Origin: Xanthobacteraceae bacterium
GTDB lineage: Bacteria > Pseudomonadota > Alphaproteobacteria > Rhizobiales > Xanthobacteraceae
Direction: 5' to 3'
Length of the DNA: 64,000 nt
NCBI GenBank assembly: GCA_022844205.1
Contig: JALHMF010000011.1
Location: forward strand, 1-64,000
How positions within the stretch are numbered: the stretch's first letter is position 1; each line of letters opens with the position of its first letter. The translations under genes were made by a program, and so were the position numbers. This document shows, in pieces, positions 15,117 to 25,100 of this stretch. A model generated the notes under the pieces. It was not told where the DNA came from. It was given only the letters and a program-made list of their open reading frames with translations, and made no database searches.

Positions 15117-15862
15117 GCGATTTCGGTTTCGATGCCGGCGTAGCCGCGCTCTTCCAGTTCCTTGGCGAGGTCCGGTCCGCCGGTGCGCACGATCCGGCCC
15201 TTGGCCATGATGTGCACCACGTCAGGCACGATATAATCGAGCAGCCGCTGGTAATGCGTGATCACGATCATCGAGCGCTGGGGCGAGCGCAGCGCATTGA
15301 CGCCGTCGGCCACCACTTTCAGCGCGTCGATGTCGAGGCCGGAGTCGGTCTCGTCCAGCACGCACAATTTCGGCTCCAGCAACGCCATCTGGAGAATTTC
15401 GTTGCGCTTCTTTTCGCCGCCGGAAAAACCCACGTTCACCGCGCGCTTCAGCATTTCCTGATCGATGTTCAGGTCCTTTGCCTTCTCGCGCACAAAGCGC
15501 AGAAAATCGGGCGTGGAAAGCTCCGCCTCGCCGCGCTGCTTGCGGACGGAATTCACCGCCGTGCGCAGGAACGTCATGGTCGTTACGCCCGGAATCTCGA
15601 TCGGATACTGGAAGGCGAGAAACACGCCCTTGGCCGCGCGTTCTTCCGGCTGCAGCGCCAGCAAATCCTCGCCCTGGTATTGCACGCTGCCTTCGGTGAC
15701 CGTGTAGCCGTCCTTGCCCGCGAGCACGTAAGACAGTGTGGACTTGCCGGAGCCGTTCGGCCCCATGATGGCGTGGACCTCGCCGGCTTTCACCTTCAGG
15801 TCGAGGCCTTGCAAAATCTTGCGGTCGGCGACCTCCGCGTGGAGGTTCTTGATCTCGAGCAT
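15113..15862 (-). CDS. sufC: SUF ATPase SufC
   Basis: 249 residues, ABC-type ATPase. Walker A is G-P-N-G-S-G-K-S-T, the signature is F-S-G-G-E-K-K-R, Walker B leads to D-E-T-D-S-G-L-D, and the switch His is in I-T-H-Y-Q-R. The D-E-T-D variant is characteristic of SufC. It powers cluster assembly on SufB-SufD. ATG 15862 has AAGGAA nine bases upstream; an in-frame ATG at 15886 would add eight residues. Confidence 0.95.
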   Translation of the reverse strand: MLEIKNLHAEVADRKILQGLDLKVKAGEVHAIMGPNGSGKSTLSYVLAGKDGYTVTEGSVQYQGEDLLALQPEERAAKGVFLAFQYPIEIPGVTTMTFLRTAVNSVRKQRGEAELSTPDFLRFVREKAKDLNIDQEMLKRAVNVGFSGGEKKRNEILQMALLEPKLCVLDETDSGLDIDALKVVADGVNALRSPQRSMIVITHYQRLLDYIVPDVVHIMAKGRIVRTGGPDLAKELEERGYAGIETEIA

Positions 15863-15899
15863 TTCAACTTTTTCCTTCAGATTCAAAACTCAATACGCT

Positions 15900-17372
15900 T
15901 TAGCCGACGCTGCCTTCGAGCGAAATCGCAATCAGCTTCTGCGCTTCCACCGCGAATTCCATTGGCAGGTGCTGGAGTACGTCCTTCACAAAGCCGTTGA
16001 CGACCAGCGCCACCGCCTCTTCCTGCGTCAGTCCGCGCTGGCGGCAGTAGAACAGCATGTCCTCCGAAATTTTCGAGGTCGTCGCCTCATGCTCGAACAC
16101 CGATTTCGAATTTTTCGCCTCGATATAAGGCGTGGTGTGCGCGCCGCACTTGTCGCCGACGAGCAGCGAATCGCAATTCGTGAAGTTGCGCGCACCCGTC
16201 GCTTTGCGATGGGCCGAGACCAGTCCGCGATAGGTATTGTTCGAGTGACCCGCCGCGATACCCTTGGAGACGATACGACTCGTCGTGTTCTTGCCAAGAT
16301 GAATCATCTTGGTGCCGCTATCGACCTGCTGGTAGCCGTTGGAAATCGCGATCGAATAGAACTCGCCCTGCGAATTGTCACCGCGCAGGATGCAGCTCGG
16401 ATATTTCCAGGTGATCGCGGAACCGGTCTCCACCTGCGTCCAGGAAATCTTCGATCCCCGTCCGCGGCAATCGCCGCGCTTGGTCACGAAATTATAGACG
16501 CCGCCCTTGCCCTGCTTGTCGCCGGGATACCAGTTCTGCACGGTCGAATACTTGATTTCGGCATTGTCGAGCGCCACGAGTTCGACCACCGCGGCGTGCA
16601 ACTGGTTCTCGTCGCGCTGCGGAGCCGTGCAGCCTTCGAGATAACTGACGTAAGCGCCCTCTTCGGCAATGATGAGCGTGCGCTCGAACTGGCCGGTGTT
16701 GCGTTCATTGATGCGGAAATAGGTGGACAGCTCCATCGGGCAGCGGACGCCCTTCGGGATGTAGACAAACGAGCCGTCGGAAAAGACCGCCGAGTTCAGC
16801 GTCGCGAAGAAGTTATCGCTCGAAGGCACGACGGTGCCGAGATATTTGCGCACGAGTTCGGGATGTTCGCGCACCGCTTCGGAGATCGAGCCGAAGATCA
16901 CGCCGGCTTTCTTCAGTTCATCCTTGAAGGTCGTCACCACGGAAACGGAATCGAACACGGCATCGACCGCGACCCTGGAAGAGCCACGCACACCTGCGAG
17001 AATTTCCTGCTCGCGCAAGGGAATGCCGAGCTTTTCGTAGGTCTTGAGAAGCTCCGGATCGACTTCATCGAGCGATGAAGGCCCCGGCGTATTCTTCGGT
17101 GCGGAGTAATAATAAAGGTCCTGATAGTCGATTTTCGGGTAGTGCACGCGCGCCCAGTCCGGCTCGGTCATCGTCTTCCAGCGCTTGAACGCTTCCAGAC
17201 GCCATTCGAGCAGCCACGAAGGCTCATTCTTCTTCGCGGAGATAAAACGGACGGTGCTCTCGTCAAGGCCCTTCGGGGCCTTGACGGATTCGATGTTGGT
17301 TTCGAATCCATACTTGTATTGGTCGACGTCTATCGAGCGTACCCGTTCGACGGTCTCCTGGACGGCAGGCAT
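15900..17372 (-). CDS. sufB: Fe-S scaffold subunit SufB
   Basis: 490 residues, close to the family length. Conserved stretches include [37 protein letters not shown] and the C-terminal [15 protein letters not shown] with the catalytic Glu/His region. The Cys of E-G-C-T is the proposed sulfur acceptor site. SufB is the site where the nascent cluster is built. It follows the NifS/IscS-like gene after 66 bases that hold a palindrome. Confidence 0.96.
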   Translation of the reverse strand: MPAVQETVERVRSIDVDQYKYGFETNIESVKAPKGLDESTVRFISAKKNEPSWLLEWRLEAFKRWKTMTEPDWARVHYPKIDYQDLYYYSAPKNTPGPSSLDEVDPELLKTYEKLGIPLREQEILAGVRGSSRVAVDAVFDSVSVVTTFKDELKKAGVIFGSISEAVREHPELVRKYLGTVVPSSDNFFATLNSAVFSDGSFVYIPKGVRCPMELSTYFRINERNTGQFERTLIIAEEGAYVSYLEGCTAPQRDENQLHAAVVELVALDNAEIKYSTVQNWYPGDKQGKGGVYNFVTKRGDCRGRGSKISWTQVETGSAITWKYPSCILRGDNSQGEFYSIAISNGYQQVDSGTKMIHLGKNTTSRIVSKGIAAGHSNNTYRGLVSAHRKATGARNFTNCDSLLVGDKCGAHTTPYIEAKNSKSVFEHEATTSKISEDMLFYCRQRGLTQEEAVALVVNGFVKDVLQHLPMEFAVEAQKLIAISLEGSVG

Positions 17373-17392
17373 CTACTTCTCCTTGTTCGAGG

Positions 17393-17438
17393 GCATGACC
17401 TGACCCGAAAACCGGTGCCCACTTTTCGGGGTCATGTC
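17393..17438. repeat. palindromic repeat between desulfurase and sufB (family D)
   Basis: GACCCGAAAACCGGTGCCCA followed by CTTTTCGGGGTC, flanked by CATGACC and GTCATG. This is the look of a palindrome widespread in rhizobial genomes. It lies inside the operon and could form a hairpin in the mRNA just upstream of sufB. Confidence 0.7.
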
Positions 17439-18614
17439 CTAGGCTGCACGTTCCTTCGCGCGCTTGCCGAGACTTTCATATACGCGCTTCCAGACATCGA
17501 GGAAGCGCGCGACATCTACTTCAGACGTATTCCAGCCGAGGCTGAGGCGCATGGCGCCTTTGGCGAGTTCGGGTGCCACCTGCATCGCCTTCAGGGTTTC
17601 CGAAACTCCGGTCTTGCCCGAGGAGCAGGCGGCACCGGCGCTGAGCGAAACAGCTTCCAGGTCGAATGCGATGATCGCGGTTTCGGCGGCGATGCCGGGC
17701 ACCGCGAAGCAGACGGTGTTCGGCAGCCGGTTTGCATTCTTCGCGAGCAACACCGCATCCTCCGCGACATCGCGAACGCCGGCTTCTGCCCTGTCGCGCA
17801 GCTTCAGGAGGCGCAGCGACTCATTCCCGACATCCAGTGCCGCCTGCGAGGCGGCGGCACCGAAGCCCGCGATGGCCGGTGCGTTCTCGGTTCCCGCGCG
17901 GCGGCCAAACTCCTGTCCGCCACCGCGAAGCAGCGGCGCGGCCCGGATATTCTCTCCGCGCGCAATGAGCGCGCCGACGCCGAGCGGTCCGCCAAGCTTG
18001 TGCGATGAAATCGATATAAGGTCGGCGCCGCTGTTCTCAAGATTGAACGGCAGGCGGCCCGCAATCTGCACGGCATCGGTGTGGAACACGCCGGCTGCCT
18101 CGTGAACGCGCTTTGCGATGTCGCGCAGCGGCTGGACTACGCCGGTCTCGTTGTTCGCCGCCATCACCGAGACGAGCGCGCGGCGGCCGGCAGCACTATG
18201 CTTTGCGAGCATGGTATCCACGGCGGCGAGATCCACGATGCCGTCGGAATCGACGGGAATCGTCTCGATCCGTTCCGCCGAAAAGCGCCCGCCCGCGCGC
18301 ACGGACGGATGGTCCACCGCCGAAACGAGCAGCACGTCGAGGCGCACGGCCTCGCCGTCAATTTCCAGTTCGGGTGACAAAGCGAGCGCATTCGCCTCCG
18401 TCGCTCCGCTCGTAAACGTCACCGCCTGCGGTTCCACTCCGGCGAGTGAGGCCACCTTCTCGCGGGCGAGTTCGATGCGCGCCCGGGCGGCGCGGCCCTC
18501 GGCATGGACCGAAGAGGCATTGGCGGGCTGGTCCAGCGCGGAAATCATGGCCGCCCGCGCCACCGGCCGCAGGGGCGAGGTCGCGTTATGGTCCAGGTAG
18601 GCGCGCTCGGTCAT
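17439..18614 (-). CDS. NifS/IscS-type cysteine desulfurase
   Basis: 391 residues, class V aminotransferase fold, group I desulfurase. N-terminus Y-L-D-H-N-A-T-S-P, PLP Lys K206 in S-S-H-K-L-G-G-P, catalytic Cys C330 in S-A-G-A-A-C-S-S-G-K, also R-A-G-T-E-N. It is the first gene of the suf operon and gives the operon two desulfurases of different groups, this one and SufS. Such a pair is usual in rhizobial suf loci. Whether it serves Fe-S assembly, tRNA thiolation or both is not shown. The Irr-type box lies 112 bases upstream of its ATG. Confidence 0.93.
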   Translation of the reverse strand: MTERAYLDHNATSPLRPVARAAMISALDQPANASSVHAEGRAARARIELAREKVASLAGVEPQAVTFTSGATEANALALSPELEIDGEAVRLDVLLVSAVDHPSVRAGGRFSAERIETIPVDSDGIVDLAAVDTMLAKHSAAGRRALVSVMAANNETGVVQPLRDIAKRVHEAAGVFHTDAVQIAGRLPFNLENSGADLISISSHKLGGPLGVGALIARGENIRAAPLLRGGGQEFGRRAGTENAPAIAGFGAAASQAALDVGNESLRLLKLRDRAEAGVRDVAEDAVLLAKNANRLPNTVCFAVPGIAAETAIIAFDLEAVSLSAGAACSSGKTGVSETLKAMQVAPELAKGAMRLSLGWNTSEVDVARFLDVWKRVYESLGKRAKERAA

Positions 18615-18725
18615 CGATTCCGCCTATCGGAAGTCCGTTTTGCCTTGCAAACGGTTCCTGTTTTCGCCATATCTAAAAAACCGCTGCGGGGAGCGAAATT
18701 AAGTTGCCGCCGAACGGTAATCCTA

Positions 18726-18742
18726 TTTAGAACACTTCTAAA
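18726..18742. promoter_or_regulatory. Irr-type iron control element (ICE)
   Basis: A perfect 7-3-7 palindrome, TTTAGAACACTTCTAAA, matching the consensus of the heme-responsive regulator Irr in Hyphomicrobiales (TTTAGAA-N3-TTCTAAA as I recall it). It lies between the divergent desulfurase (ATG 18614) and hydrolase (ATG 18853) genes, about 110 bases from each. It probably controls the suf operon, a known Irr/iron target in this order. Confidence 0.85.
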
Positions 18743-18852
18743 GTGATAGGCCGATCGCGAGGTCGAGTCAACTGCCGGACAAGTCTGAACGCATCCCGGC
18801 GGTGCGTTTTCATTTGCCCAAGAGTAGAGGCTGAAAGAAGCCGGAGGAGAGC

Positions 18853-19509
18853 ATGCCTGAAGTAATCTTCACCGGAGAAGACGGACGCCTCGAAGGCCGC
18901 TTCACCCCCGGCAAGACCCGCAATTCCCCGATCGCGATCATCCTGCATCCGCACCCGCAGTTCGGCGGCACGATGAACAATCCGGTCGTCTATCATCTCT
19001 ACTACACCTTCGTGAAACGCGGCTTCGCAGCCTTACGATTTAACTTCCGTGGTGTTGGCCGCAGCCAGGGTTCTTTCGATCACGGACAGGGCGAGCTTTC
19101 CGATGCGGCAGCGGCCCTCGACTGGGCACAGGCGAACAATCCCGACGCGCGCGCCTGCTGGATCGCCGGCATTTCGTTCGGCGCGTGGATCGGCATGCAG
19201 CTTTTGATGCGGCGGCCCGAAGTGGAAGGCTTCATTTCCATCGCCGCACCCGCGAGCCTCTACGATTTCTCATTCCTCGCCCCCTGCCCGTCGTCCGGCC
19301 TGTTCGTGCACGGCGACAAGGATGCGGTGGTGCCGGTCGCCTCGGTCGGCCAGCTCGTCGAGAAGCTGAAGACGCAGAAGGGCATCGTGATCGACCAGCA
19401 GATCGTGAAGGGTGCAAACCACTTCTTCGACGGCAAGACGGATGAATTGCTTTCGATCGTCGACGACTATCTCGACAAGCGCCTGCCACAGACCAAGGAC
19501 GCGGCGTAA
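18853..19509 (+). CDS. alpha/beta hydrolase (YheT/ dienelactone-like small group)
   Basis: 218 residues with GGAGGAGA before the ATG. I-L-H-P-H-P-Q-F-G-G-T-M is a hallmark of a conserved alphaproteobacterial hydrolase group; the nucleophile elbow is G-I-S-F-G-A, the acid is in H-G-D-K-D-A-V-V-P, and the His in G-A-N-H-F-F. The triad is complete. The substrate is unknown. It shares its upstream region, with the Irr-type box, with the suf operon, so it may be iron-responsive as well (inference). Confidence 0.85.
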   Translation: MPEVIFTGEDGRLEGRFTPGKTRNSPIAIILHPHPQFGGTMNNPVVYHLYYTFVKRGFAALRFNFRGVGRSQGSFDHGQGELSDAAAALDWAQANNPDARACWIAGISFGAWIGMQLLMRRPEVEGFISIAAPASLYDFSFLAPCPSSGLFVHGDKDAVVPVASVGQLVEKLKTQKGIVIDQQIVKGANHFFDGKTDELLSIVDDYLDKRLPQTKDAA

Positions 19510-19536
19510 GCATAATTTCCCGAGATAAATTTTTCT

Positions 19537-19570
19537 CGTCATGCCCGGCTTTATGCCGGGCATCCACGTC
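19537..19570. repeat. family-A palindrome variant
   Basis: CGTCATGCCCGGCTTTATGC then CGGGCATCCACGTC; the inner bases differ from the standard copy but the pairing and the outer CCACGTC are kept. Confidence 0.7.
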
Positions 19571-19590
19571 TATGACTCTCAGAAAAGAAA

Positions 19591-19643
19591 GACGTGGATG
19601 GCCGGGACAAGTGTAAAGCCCGGAGACATGCCTGGCCATGACC
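19591..19643. repeat. family-A palindrome split by an IS end
   Basis: GACGTGGATGGCCGGGACAAG, then 23 foreign bases, then GCCATGACC. The foreign bases are identical to the left end of the IS481-family element at 38647. Confidence 0.75.
19612..19634 (-). mobile_element. remnant end of the IS481-family element
   Basis: 23 bases starting TGTAAAGCCCGGAGACATG match the first 23 bases of the complete element without mismatch. They stand directly after ACAAG, the complement of the CTTGT target duplication seen around the full copy, so this is a leftover of an insertion into the same site of another palindrome, in the opposite orientation. Confidence 0.65.
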
Positions 19644-19662
19644 ATTCAAATGCGTAATCCAA

Positions 19663-20766
19663 CTAAGGCCTCGCCACCACGCCACCCGTCGCCGGCTGAC
19701 GCACGCCGGTCGTGGTGGGAAAACTGAGCGGCAATCCCTTCAGCGAACGCACCGCCAGGAACGCGAAGGCCTGCGCCTCCATGGCGTCCGCGGACCAGCC
19801 GACCCCCTCCGCGACGGATACCGATTTTCCGAGCTTGCCGCGCAGCATCTTCATCAGCGTTCGGTTGCGGGCACCGCCGCCGGAGATGATCCAGGTTTTC
19901 GGATGCGAGGGTAGATGCTCCACCGCGCGCGCGATCGAGCCCGCGACGATCGCCGTCGCGGTCGCGACCGCATCCTCCAGCGAAAGATCGTCGAGCAATA
20001 ACTGGGCGAATTTCGCCCGGTCGAGCGACTTCGGCGGTTTGCGCGCGAAGAACGGATCGGCGAGTGCCGCGTTCACGATTTCCATATGCACCCGGCCCTG
20101 CGAGGCGAGCACGCCGTCGCGGTCGAAGCGCTTGCCGGTGCGCTTGAACACGATCTCGTCGATCGGCGCATTGCCGGGGCCGGTATCGAACGCCACCGGA
20201 TCGGCGTCGCCATTCACAAACGTAATGTTCGCGACCCCGCCGACATTCACCACCGCGACCGGATGCGGCTCTTCCAGTTTGCTGGCGAGTGCCCGGTGAT
20301 AGACCGGCACGAAGGGTGCACCCTCGCCGCCCGCCGCGACATCCGCCGCGCGGAAATCGTAGGCAACCGGAATCCTGAGCAACTTCGCCAGCCCCGGCCC
20401 GTCGCCGATCTGCACGGTGAGTTTCTGTTCCGGCCGATGCAGCACCGTCTGACCGTGAAAGCCGACAACGTGGATGCTCTCCCGCTCGATCTGGTTCTGG
20501 CGCAGGAACGCCTCGAACGCCTGGAAATGCGCGCCGGTGACGAGCCGCTCTGCTTCCGGCAACAGGCCCGGCCGCGCGTTGCGGTCGGTGAGGTTGACGG
20601 CTGCCGCGAGTGCGGCCTGCAACAGCGCGCGTTCCTCATCGGCATAGGCGCGGTAGCCGATGGCGCCAAGGCGCGAAACCTTCTCGCCATCGGTCTCGAT
20701 CAGCGCCACGTCCACCCCGTCCAGCGAGGTGCCGCTCATCAAGCCAACCGCCGTAAACATCGCCAT
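19663..20766 (-). CDS. anmK: anhydro-N-acetylmuramic acid kinase
   Basis: 367 residues, near the family length. N-terminal G-L-M-S-G-T-S-L-D-G-V-D binds ATP; further marks are G-F-H-G-Q-T, Q-I-G-D-G, Y-D-F-R-x-x-D, N-V-G-G-V-A-N-I-T, D-T-G-P-G-N and S-G-G-G-A-R-N. It phosphorylates and hydrates 1,6-anhydro-MurNAc to MurNAc-6-phosphate in murein recycling. It is divergent from tyrS, an arrangement common in rhizobial genomes. Start M-A-M-F-T, with a second Met two codons on. Confidence 0.95.
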   Translation of the reverse strand: MAMFTAVGLMSGTSLDGVDVALIETDGEKVSRLGAIGYRAYADEERALLQAALAAAVNLTDRNARPGLLPEAERLVTGAHFQAFEAFLRQNQIERESIHVVGFHGQTVLHRPEQKLTVQIGDGPGLAKLLRIPVAYDFRAADVAAGGEGAPFVPVYHRALASKLEEPHPVAVVNVGGVANITFVNGDADPVAFDTGPGNAPIDEIVFKRTGKRFDRDGVLASQGRVHMEIVNAALADPFFARKPPKSLDRAKFAQLLLDDLSLEDAVATATAIVAGSIARAVEHLPSHPKTWIISGGGARNRTLMKMLRGKLGKSVSVAEGVGWSADAMEAQAFAFLAVRSLKGLPLSFPTTTGVRQPATGGVVARP

Positions 20767-20857
20767 TTTCAGGGACTTCTCTTGAATCGAACCGAAGACC
20801 TGTTACACCACCGGCCTCCATCGAACCTAGGCCGAACCGGCGGACGAATCCAAGACC

Positions 20858-22111
20858 ATGAGTGCATTCAAGTCCGAATTTCTGAACGTGTTGTCGAGCC
20901 GCGGCTTCATCCATCAGGTGTCCGAGCCTGATGAACTGGACAAGCTTGCGAAGGCCGGCCGCATCACCGGCTATATCGGCTTCGACTGCACCGCGGCCTC
21001 GCTGCATGTCGGCTCGCTGTTGCCGATCATGATGCTGCACTGGATGCAGAAGACCGGCCACCGGCCGATCGCGCTCATGGGCGGCGGCACCACGCGCGTC
21101 GGCGATCCATCCGGCAAGGATGAATCCCGCAAGATCCTCACCGACGAGATGATTGAGCAGAACCTGAAGGGCATCCGTGCGATCTTTTCCAAGTTTCTCA
21201 CCTTCGGCGACGATCCGACCGACGCCCTGATGACGAACAACGCCGACTGGCTGAACAAACTGAACTACATCGACTTCCTGCGCGATGTCGGCCGGCATTT
21301 TTCCGTGAACCGGATGCTTTCCTTCGACTCCGTGAAGATGCGCCTCGACCGGCAGCAGGAATTATCGTTCCTGGAATTCAACTACATGATCCTGCAGGCC
21401 TACGATTACGTCGAACTGCACAAGCGCCACGGATGCGTGCTTCAGATGGGCGGTTCAGACCAGTGGGGCAACATCGTCAACGGCATCGATCTCGGCCGCC
21501 GCATGCTCGGTGCGCAACTTTTCGCGATCACCTCGCCGCTGATCACGACATCCTCCGGCGCCAAGATGGGCAAGACCGCCACCGGTGCCGTCTGGCTCAA
21601 CGCCGATCATTGCAGCCCCTACGACTACTGGCAGTTCTGGCGGAACACCGAGGACGGCGACGTGGAGCGCTTCCTGAAAATGTTCACGATTTTGCCGCTC
21701 GATGAGATCGCGCGGCTCGCGGCCCTCAAGGGCGGTGAGATCAACGAGGCGAAGAAGATCCTCGCCACCGAAGCGACCGCGCACGTGCACGGGCGCAGCG
21801 CCGCCGATGAGGCCGCGGATACGGCGCGCACCACCTTCGAGGATGGTGCGCTGTCGCAAAACCTTCCCTCGATCGAGGTGAAGCGCGGCGAGCTAGAAAA
21901 AGGCATCGGCGTTCTGAACGCGAATGTGCTCGCAGGTCTGGTCGCTTCCACCAGCGAAGCGCGCCGTCAGGTCAAAGGCGGCGGGCTGAAGGTGAACGAC
22001 GTCACCGTCGAAGACGAAAAGATGATGCTGACTCCGAAGAACCTGACGCCGGAAGGCGTCATCAAGCTGTCGCTCGGCAGGAAAAAGCACGTATTGCTGA
22101 AGCCGGTCTGA
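20858..22111 (+). CDS. tyrS: tyrosyl-tRNA synthetase
   Basis: 417 residues, class I synthetase of the bacterial TyrRS type. The HIGH-type motif is H-V-G-S after C-T-A-A-S-L; the KMSKS-type motif is K-M-G-K-T. Tyr-binding residues lie in Y-M-I-L-Q-A-Y-D and G-G-S-D-Q-W-G-N-I. An S4-like RNA-binding domain makes up the last 65 residues ([12 protein letters not shown]). It charges tRNA-Tyr. Its stop lies two bases from the stop of the convergent large membrane protein gene. Confidence 0.97.
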   Translation: MSAFKSEFLNVLSSRGFIHQVSEPDELDKLAKAGRITGYIGFDCTAASLHVGSLLPIMMLHWMQKTGHRPIALMGGGTTRVGDPSGKDESRKILTDEMIEQNLKGIRAIFSKFLTFGDDPTDALMTNNADWLNKLNYIDFLRDVGRHFSVNRMLSFDSVKMRLDRQQELSFLEFNYMILQAYDYVELHKRHGCVLQMGGSDQWGNIVNGIDLGRRMLGAQLFAITSPLITTSSGAKMGKTATGAVWLNADHCSPYDYWQFWRNTEDGDVERFLKMFTILPLDEIARLAALKGGEINEAKKILATEATAHVHGRSAADEAADTARTTFEDGALSQNLPSIEVKRGELEKGIGVLNANVLAGLVASTSEARRQVKGGGLKVNDVTVEDEKMMLTPKNLTPEGVIKLSLGRKKHVLLKPV

Positions 22112-22113
22112 TT

Positions 22114-25100
22114 TTACTGGGCCGGCTGCTGCGGCGACCGCCCCTGCGCGCGCTGGAATTCAAACAGTCTGCGGAAATGGCCGGGGATCGCGCCTCCAAG
22201 TGCGTTCACGCGCAGCGTCGGCTTGCTCGCGGGTCCCACGATTTCAAACGGCACGGCATAGAGTCCGTCCTTCGGCGCGATGAACGGCCCGATCAGCGGA
22301 ATGTTCGGTACGATCGCATTCAGCGCAAAGGCCGGAATGTAGGTGCCAGTGAGATGCACATTGTTCGCGCCGTAGTCGAGCACGCCTTCGACCGTGGCGC
22401 CGACGGTCATGCCGTAGATCGAACCTTCGCGGATGCTGAATTTTCCCGGCGTGCGGTTGAAATCGACCTGCATGATCGAAAACGGCGTACCCTGCGATTG
22501 CGCGGCGCGGCCGGTGCTTGGATCGGCGGGGGCCGCGTTCTGTACCCGGTCGAGCGCCGGCTCGCCGCGAATCACGAAGTCGCGCACCTCGACGCCGCCC
22601 TGCTGCGGCGTGCCGTCGCCGCTCGGCGCGTCGATCACGATGGTGGTCTGGCCGCCGTAAATCTTGTTGTAGAAATCCGCGAAGCGGAACATGGCGCCCG
22701 CATCGCCCGATGTCAGCACGATCGCCGGCTTGCCTTCGCGCGCGCGCAGTTCGCCCACCATGCTGGCATCGCGCCCGACGCGGCCGAGCAGCGAGAAGGA
22801 GCGGATTTCGCCGTTGCGGCGGATCAGCCGCATGTCGAGATTGCGCGCGACTTCGCCGTTGTTGCCGCGTGCCACACCCACGCGCAATTCAAGATCGAGA
22901 TCGCGCGGCTTGTAGGGCTTGCCGGAGGGAGAATTTTCCGCCCCTTCCGTCAGTCCGCGGATCGCACCACGGGCGTCGAGCACATCGCCGCGCACGGTGA
23001 CGCGCAGCGCGCCGTCGTTCGCGCGTGAAGCGGTTAGCGTTGCCTTGTCGCCGTCGGAAAGATGGAACGTCGGAAGCTGCGCCGAGACGAAACTGCCATC
23101 CTCGTCGAGTTCGACCGTGCCTTTCAGCGTGGTGCCTGAACCGGTGATGTTGAGGTCCTCGAAGCGGACGCGGTCGCCGCGGTCGATCAGGCGAAATACC
23201 GCCCGGGATGCGCTGCCCGGCGCCTTCTGCCAGCCCGGCACGAGATCGTTGACCTTCGCCATGGTGAGATCGGTGTCCACGTCGATCCGTGTTTCCTGAT
23301 CGTTGATCCGGCCCGTAGCCTTCACGACCACCGGGCCGGACAGCCACGGCAGGAGATCGACGCCAAGACGCGAGCGGGAAACGTCGTCGAGCGTGCTCGT
23401 TACCCGGAATTCCGCATCGGCATTGGTTTTCGATTTCTTGTAATCGAAAGCCGATGCAGCACCCGCGATACGCCCGTCTCCCCGCACATGCACAAGATCG
23501 GGCGTGACCGCGATCTTGGCGTTGACGTTTTCAACGCGCTGCCCGCGCACGATCCTGTCGGCGGCGAAATTGGTGACTTCCGCGTCCGCCAGATAATCGA
23601 CTTCCCCGCGCTGGATGTCTTTCCGGAATACAAGGCTGAGCCGGAGATTTCCGTTGACCGTTCCGCGCGCGGTGGAGGGATCGACGGCGAAGCCGGCCTG
23701 ATCCTTCAGCAGATCCGTCGCGACCATTTCCGCGACCGCCTCGGAGGTTCCGCCGAAACGGAAGCGGATGGCACCCTGCGGATTGGGCGGGGCATGGTTC
23801 AGCACTTCAAGGTAGCCGTCGGACACGGAAATCCGCCGGCCGTTCGGCGTGTCGATGAAGCCCTTGGAGAGCGTCACCTTCGCGGTCTGTCCGGTGACGA
23901 CGGCGTTGACCGTCGCGTCGCGGATCAGCGGAAGATTGGCGGCCGGGCGGAAGATGCCGTTGGACGCACTCATCTCGAAGCGCACGGCATTGTCGGGAAG
24001 TTCAACGTCGGCCTTGCCGACGGTATCCAGCGGCACGTTGAGCGCCACCACCAGTTTGTCGATGGTACCGTTCTCGACACGCTCCATCGCCCAGCTCCTG
24101 GAGCCGCGCGCAACGATGGCGGGCCAAAGCCGCTTTGCGGCCGTCACCGGCATTTGCGTTGTCGCAAGGCCGAGTTGAAGCATCGGGTTCTGGCCCAGCG
24201 TGATGGAGCCGGAGAACGCGCCGCCCGCCGTGGAGCCGGCAATGTCGCCCTGGTGCACCGTGAATTTCTGCGCGACGGAATCGAAGCTCGCGCGCACGTT
24301 GATACGATCCATCACCAGCGGATTTTCCCCCGGCTTTCCGGAGGAGAGATTCAGCAATGCCGTCGGCACCGTCACATTCCAGATGCGGTCGTCGCCCCGT
24401 TTCGGCGCCTCAATCATGATCGAGCCGATGACGCGGTTGGGTCCCATCGTCAGCGCGAGCGTTTCGATCACCGTCGCGCGCCGGTCGGGGTCGTAACGCG
24501 CCTGCAATTGCATGTCATCGATCGGAAAGCGGGCCTCCGGATCGGTTGAGCTTCCGATCACGCCCGGTGCGGCGGAGGCACGCGCCAGCGCTTCGACCAG
24601 TTTTCCATCCTCGGCGATGCGCGCGCGCAGGATGCCGGAGAGCGGCGTATCCACCATAAGGTCGATGTTGCCGAAGCCGGCGGCGAGCAGGATGTCGCCC
24701 GGCGAAACATCACGCGCGACGATATCGACCGCGCGATATTCGCCGGAGGGCGGAGCGATCGATGCCGTTACTTCCCAGGGACGGCCGCCGGTGCTCGATG
24801 CGCTCGAACGTACCGAAAAGAGCGCACCCCCTTCGGCGGGGCGGGAAAGCTGCACGTTGATGTCGCTGAATGTCCAGCGCCGTCCGGTGCTCGCATTCTC
24901 GACGATCAGCGTCCCTTCCTTGAGACCGATCTGGGTCAGATAAACGCCATCGATTCCGCTTTTCTCATAACCGTTCAGCCAGCGGATGAACTGCGGGTAT
25001 TGAAACGGTTCGGCGCGCGCCTGGATCGGCAACGGGCGGGCCGCCGTTTCGGTGGTCACACTGCCTTCGGGTGTCGCCGTAATCGGGGCGGCATCCGCGC

